Below are positions 4,836 through 8,349 of a stretch of 8,349 nucleotides of DNA, piece after piece (the first letter of the stretch is position 1; every line of letters begins with the position of its first letter). The stretch comes from Desulfobulbaceae bacterium. GTDB taxonomy: Bacteria; Desulfobacterota; Desulfobulbia; Desulfobulbales; SURF-16. The notes beneath the pieces are model-generated. The model had not been told where the DNA came from. It saw nothing but the letters and a program-made list of their open reading frames with translations, and did not search any database. The translations under genes and the position numbers were made by a program. Location of the stretch: the NCBI GenBank assembly GCA_024763115.1, contig JANTGB010000082.1:1-8349 (forward strand), written 5' to 3'.

Positions 4836-5570
4836 ATGCCGATATTCAGACTGTCTGATTATATTCTTTTTCCTCCCCCGGAACTGGCTCGCTATGACGG
4901 CTTGCTGGCCGTGGGCGGCGATCTTTCTCCGGCCCGGCTGCTTATGGCCTATGAAATGGGGATTTTCCCCTGGTACACAGAGGATGACGTGGATATTCTC
5001 TGGTGGGCTCCTGATCCCCGGCTCATCCTTGAACTGGATGAATTTCATATTTCCCGGCGCCTGCGCCGCGAAATCCGTCAAAAAAAATTTCAGGTAACCT
5101 TTGACCGGAACTTCAGCGAGGTGATTGTTGCCTGCGCCACCAGCAGACCGGAAACCTGGATTGTGCCGGAAATGCAGGAAGCCTATTGTCGGCTCCATGA
5201 ACTGGGTTATGCCCATTCAGTGGAATGTCGCCTGGACAACCGTCTGGTCGGTGGCCTTTACGGGGTTTCCCTGGGGGGAGTTTTTTTTGGAGAATCAATG
5301 TTCAGCCAGGTGGCAAACAGTTCAAAAATTGCCTTGGCCGGCCTTGTTGCCCGGCTGAAGGAATGGGATTTTAATTTTATTGATTGTCAGGTAAAAACAG
5401 ATCATCTCATCAGTCTGGGAGCCAGGGAAATTCCCGGCGCCCTGTTTTTTAATCGGCTGCGGCAAAGCATCAAGCGCCGGAACAGGCGCGGCAGTTGGCA
5501 GATCAAGGCTCCAGCAGCAGACGATGCCGTAATTTCGAACGTTGAGCGGCAGGAGAAAAATCTCGTTTAA
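4836..5570 (+). CDS. aat: Leucyl/phenylalanyl-tRNA--protein transferase
   Basis: Aat moves Leu or Phe from aminoacyl-tRNA to the N-terminus of proteins that begin with Lys or Arg. This marks them for ClpS-ClpAP degradation (the bacterial N-end rule). The 244-residue protein shows the family signatures in order: LFPPPELA (11-18), DGLLAVGGDLSPARLLMAYEMGIFPWY (21-47), WW.PDPR (56-62), the catalytic-fold motif FGESMFS (151-157), SKIAL (163-167), FIDCQ (181-185) and HLISLGAREIP (190-200). The core is complete; the tail after about residue 215 is basic and variable. The ATG has an AGGA site 6 nt upstream. It is a single-gene unit, divergent from the zinc-ribbon gene. Its last 68 bp also encode the end of the acetyltransferase on the other strand. 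The clpA and clpS genes are not in the window. Confidence 0.95.
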   Translation: MPIFRLSDYILFPPPELARYDGLLAVGGDLSPARLLMAYEMGIFPWYTEDDVDILWWAPDPRLILELDEFHISRRLRREIRQKKFQVTFDRNFSEVIVACATSRPETWIVPEMQEAYCRLHELGYAHSVECRLDNRLVGGLYGVSLGGVFFGESMFSQVANSSKIALAGLVARLKEWDFNFIDCQVKTDHLISLGAREIPGALFFNRLRQSIKRRNRRGSWQIKAPAADDAVISNVERQEKNLV

Positions 5571-5982
5571 ATCCGAGCCGGGCATGCAGGGCCAGGGCCG
5601 GGAGGTTGATTTTGTTCACATAGGAAATAATGGCTGTTATTCTCTGTTGCCGGGCAAAGCTAACGGCCTTTGTCAGCAGATTCCGACCAACGCCCTGCCC
5701 CTGATATGAGGGCAAAACGCCAATACCCCGGTTATGCCATATTCTCTTATTTTTTCCGGCCTGCAGATGCACAAATCCTATTATTTTGCCCTCCCCGGCC
5801 GTAAAAATTATGTTTTTTTCAGCTGCGGTGGTAAAGATATTTTTCAGGTTATGTCTGCGGCGGAAACGGCAACTGCCGAATACCGTTGCCCAAACCAGGG
5901 CCAGCTCGTCTATCTCTATAGCTGCGGGATGCATGAGCCGGGAACAGCAATTAGCGGCCGAGCTACCACTATCTGTTGTCAC
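5503..5982 (-). CDS. GNAT-family N-acetyltransferase
   Basis: This 159-residue protein has the GNAT fold signature. Beta strands IIGFVHLQ (67-74) and RGIGVLPSY (85-93) lead into the acetyl-CoA pyrophosphate loop QGQGVGR (94-100). The late motif NLPALALHARLGFKR (126-140) follows. The substrate is not predictable. The N-terminal 25 residues are not typical and could be absent if translation starts at the in-frame ATG at 5934. The GTG at 5982 is preferred because it begins 3 nt after the stop codon of the AsmA-like gene and has a GGGA sequence upstream, which fits translational coupling. Its stop codon lies inside aat, giving a 68-bp tail-to-tail coding overlap. No terminator is visible within the overlap. 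Confidence 0.85.
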   Translation of the reverse strand: MTTDSGSSAANCCSRLMHPAAIEIDELALVWATVFGSCRFRRRHNLKNIFTTAAEKNIIFTAGEGKIIGFVHLQAGKNKRIWHNRGIGVLPSYQGQGVGRNLLTKAVSFARQQRITAIISYVNKINLPALALHARLGFKRDFSPAAQRSKLRHRLLLEP

Positions 5983-5985
5983 AAT

Positions 5986-7818
5986 CTATTTTCCCAGAAA
6001 TCCTTTTAACAAACGGCGGCCCGCATCCTCCAGTTCATTATTCTTTGTCTCTCCTTCTTTGGTCTCCTTGTTTGTTGTTTTGTCCTTATGACCGGACAGT
6101 AATTTGTTTAATTCCCTGCCGCCAATATCAATAACCACATTTTCTACTGCCACATCATCAAGAGCAGGTTTGGGGTTCCGGACTGTGCCGCCGATTTTAA
6201 AATTAAGCTCGGTCTCGCCGTTTTCAGAACTTAAGTACTTGGCGATAGAAAGATTTTTCTGCAGTTTCTTACTTAATTCCGGCGATAATTTTATGCTTAG
6301 CGGCATATTCATGCTGCCGTCAAGGCCGATACTGCCTCCTAGTGATTCGGCTGAGATGTCCTTGCCGTCCATTATACTTTTTAAAAACAGGCGGCCATTC
6401 TTAACCTCCAGGTTACCGGCAATTTTTTCAAAAGAGAGTTTTCGTAAGTCGTCAAGTTTCAACAGATCAGCCACTGCCCTGGTTACCGGCGTTTCCTGAA
6501 TTTGACCGTCTAACAGGCCGTAATCTCCCTTGGCCTGCAGGGATTTGCTTATCTGCGGCCAGGCAAGACCTTTACCCTTAAAGTTAACAGCTGTTTGTAA
6601 AGCGCCGGTGAGCTGATTAAAATCCGTTTCGCTGATTCCGGCGACAAGCTGTTCCACTTTGACTTTATCTATTTTAAATTCCCCGTCATAGGCTGGATCC
6701 GGTTTGTTTAAATCGATCCTGACCTGGCTTTTTACCTTGCCCTGAGCTATATCAGCCCCCATATCCGCCAGATTCAGGATACCGTCAACCAGTGAATATC
6801 GCAGGAGAAGATTATCAACGGCCAGTCCCTTGTAGAGACTTTGATCAACCGCTATCTTACCTTGAACCTTTAAGCCGGGCGGTAAGGCGGCAGCTAATGG
6901 TTTTGCCGGAGCCCTAGTTTGGGAGGCCGCCGATTTTTCTTTGCTTTTTGTCGAGGCGGTAGCTGGTTGGGCCAGTCCGGCCATGAGGCCCATGAGATGA
7001 TCAAGGTCAAGTTTTTTGCTGGTAATATCGAGCTTTATATCCGGGGAGGCAAGAAAATCAGCTGCGCTTCCGGCCAGCCGCGCTTTTTCATTATCCAGTT
7101 CAACATCAACATTATAATCAATCTGCTGTTGATTAAAATGGGCAGTACCCTGAACATGAGGTTTTAGTTGTTGATAGACGGCATCAATTATAAAATCAAG
7201 ATCACCGCTTAAGCGCAGCGAGTCCAGTCCACCGGACATATCAACCCCGATTCCGGCATTGACTTCCCCTTTTATTTCCGGAAGCTCGCCAATATCATCC
7301 GAGACAGCCAGCCGAGCCTTGTCGATTGTTATCCTGTCTACAGTGAGGGCCATGGGCAGTTCAGCGCCTGTGGTTGTCGGCGGGGGCGGTGCGGAAGAAG
7401 CCGTTTTCTTTTGAGTCACGGCAGCGGCCGGCAGGGCAAGCGTGGAAAAATTAAATTTTCCCGTCCGGTCACGATGAATGGTTATCTGCGGTTCCCGCAA
7501 AATAATCCGGCTGATTACAATTTTTTTGCTGAGCAGGGGCAAGAGTTCATACTTTAAGACAAATTCCTTTATTCCGGCAAAATTCTTTTTTTTGTCGGCT
7601 TCCTTGATCATCATGTCCCTGACAGTGATCCCGCTGAACAGACTGACGGATATTCCGCTTATCTGCACATCGCGGCCCAGCGCTTTTTCGGCCTGGGGAA
7701 TAATTATGCCTTTTAATTTGTCTTCACTTAAAAAGACATTGACCAGTATTGTCAGGGAAACCAGAACAACAATGCCTAGTATCGCGATCGTGGAAATAAT
7801 TTTACCTGGTTTGTTCAT
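5986..7818 (-). CDS. AsmA-family envelope protein
   Basis: This 610-residue protein has a short basic start and one N-terminal membrane segment (about residues 7-29). A long, beta-rich periplasmic region follows. The opening after the anchor (LKGIIIPQAEKALGRDVQISGISVSLFSG, 35-63) is typical of AsmA and its relatives, as is the C-terminal block around 420-560 with GLLDGQIQETPV and GTVRNPKPAL. AsmA-like proteins are linked to outer-membrane assembly and, for the larger members, to phospholipid transport between membranes. Two low-complexity linkers rich in Ala, Pro, Ser and Thr (about 131-153 and 285-314) split the chain into segments. The C-terminus (575-597) is charged and probably disordered. 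The ATG has GGAG 8 nt upstream. It is the first gene of a pair with the acetyltransferase. Which AsmA-like paralogue it is cannot be said. Confidence 0.87.
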   Translation of the reverse strand: MNKPGKIISTIAILGIVVLVSLTILVNVFLSEDKLKGIIIPQAEKALGRDVQISGISVSLFSGITVRDMMIKEADKKKNFAGIKEFVLKYELLPLLSKKIVISRIILREPQITIHRDRTGKFNFSTLALPAAAVTQKKTASSAPPPPTTTGAELPMALTVDRITIDKARLAVSDDIGELPEIKGEVNAGIGVDMSGGLDSLRLSGDLDFIIDAVYQQLKPHVQGTAHFNQQQIDYNVDVELDNEKARLAGSAADFLASPDIKLDITSKKLDLDHLMGLMAGLAQPATASTKSKEKSAASQTRAPAKPLAAALPPGLKVQGKIAVDQSLYKGLAVDNLLLRYSLVDGILNLADMGADIAQGKVKSQVRIDLNKPDPAYDGEFKIDKVKVEQLVAGISETDFNQLTGALQTAVNFKGKGLAWPQISKSLQAKGDYGLLDGQIQETPVTRAVADLLKLDDLRKLSFEKIAGNLEVKNGRLFLKSIMDGKDISAESLGGSIGLDGSMNMPLSIKLSPELSKKLQKNLSIAKYLSSENGETELNFKIGGTVRNPKPALDDVAVENVVIDIGGRELNKLLSGHKDKTTNKETKEGETKNNELEDAGRRLLKGFLGK

Positions 7819-8087
7819 TTTGTTTGCTCCATAATAATGTTATAAATAAATGGAAAAATAGTACGAGGTAAGTGTCTGGGCTAACTATTAATGAGCCGGA
7901 CGATTTAATGTCTTTTTGCTAAATATATGTGTTATACGTAAAAAATTATCCTCGAAATATCAACTAGATGCCTGCGTTAAATTTTTCCGTGTGTCTTAAT
8001 CTCGGACGAAAATACTATTAAATCAAAAGACTTATTTATAGAATACGAAAAAAATGGATTAAATCAATTTTTTTTTGTTTGTTTTTG
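7819..8087. other. AT-rich upstream region of the AsmA-like gene
   Basis: No gene is supported here. An imperfect stem-loop (7874-7882 with 7894-7901) would lie in the leader of the AsmA-like transcript. An AT-rich inverted repeat (AAAAAAAT at 8048-8055 with ATTTTTTT at 8067-8074, plus an inner 3-bp stem) has T runs on both strands and might stop transcription weakly in either direction. No convincing promoter for the AsmA-like gene was found. Confidence 0.5.
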
Positions 8088-8124
8088 GTAACTATTCAGG
8101 TAGGGGCGAAATACTGACCCAACC
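8088..8124 (+). repeat. Dispersed palindromic repeat, diverged copy
   Basis: It begins GTAACTATTCAGG and matches the minus-strand reading of the 3967-4014 hairpin at 26 of 31 positions (8089-8119). The inner stem is partly kept (8099-8107 with 8116-8124, two mismatches). The outer right arm, expected to read CTGAATAGTTA, is missing next to it. A partial CTGAATAGT occurs further on at 8243-8251. Confidence 0.65.
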
Positions 8125-8349
8125 AATGATCTGCAACTGTTCAGAGGTAAGCGAACGAAGTGAGATTCCGTGTGCTTTAGTTGTGCGTGATAGGGCCGGC
8201 ACAGCATACTAATGCTATGTAAGACAGATTTATCGCGTGCAGCTGAATAGTATAAATATTCGGGTTGGGTAAAAGCTACCCTTCTCTACCCCTTTAAATG
8301 TTCGGATAGTGCCCCGGATTTGTTCGTTTCGGCGTGTTCACTATAGTAT
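8125..8349. other. Noncoding region with several small inverted repeats
   Basis: No protein or tRNA is recognisable. Short pairings are visible: TGTGC (8182-8186) with GCACA (8199-8203), AGCAT (8203-8207) with ATGCT (8212-8216), GGGTA (8267-8271) with TACCC (8277-8281), and GGTTGGGT (8263-8270) with ACCCAACC (8117-8124). The region could be a noncoding RNA, the end of a mobile element continuing past the window, or decayed repeat sequence. The window ends here, so the element cannot be bounded. Confidence 0.4.

Noticed and set aside
7790..7804. GTGGAAATAATTTTA near the start of the AsmA-like gene, close to the nrdD-region 14-mer
   Set aside because: It is coding sequence (Lys-Ile-Ile-Ser-Thr on the minus strand), has a base difference in the core and no promoter around it; treated as chance.
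7819..8349. tRNA or rRNA gene
   Set aside because: No cloverleaf, no T-loop consensus and no recognisable rRNA segment on either strand.

Overview
The window most likely comes from an anaerobic, sulfur-metabolising bacterium of the Desulfobacterota, perhaps close to the Desulfobulbales. The main reason is a canonical DsrC with both redox cysteines near its C-terminus, together with a class III (oxygen-sensitive) ribonucleotide reductase operon. The placement below phylum is a guess from protein flavour.

Layout. Positions 1-161 hold a fragment of a dispersed palindromic repeat, a lone DnaA-box match and the intrinsic terminator of dsrC. dsrC (162-482, minus) is a single-gene unit. Upstream of it lies a minus-strand operon, nrdD (1806-3926), a small glutaredoxin-like protein (1328-1639) and nrdG (625-1341). 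This makes dNTPs anaerobically, and the gene order suggests the small redoxin re-reduces NrdD. The 622-bp gap upstream of nrdD (3927-4548) is the most unusual part of the window. It carries a palindromic repeat hairpin and two diverged copies of a noncoding unit whose first ~93 bp are almost identical. Each copy holds a TTGACA-N18-TAAAAT promoter aimed at nrdD, flanked by two copies of the 14-mer GTGGRAATTATTTT.

A small zinc-ribbon membrane protein (4549-4773, minus) and aat, leucyl/phenylalanyl-tRNA--protein transferase (4836-5570, plus), diverge from a 62-bp region containing a perfect 17-nt palindrome. A second minus-strand pair, an AsmA-like protein (5986-7818) followed by a GNAT acetyltransferase (5503-5982), is translationally coupled and runs tail-to-tail into aat with a 68-bp coding overlap. 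The last 531 bp (7819-8349) have no recognisable gene. They contain another copy of the dispersed repeat and several small inverted repeats.

No complete novel multi-gene system is visible. The best candidates for undescribed biology are the duplicated promoter unit upstream of nrdD, the dispersed repeat family, the redoxin in the nrdD-nrdG operon and the palindrome between the zinc-ribbon gene and aat.
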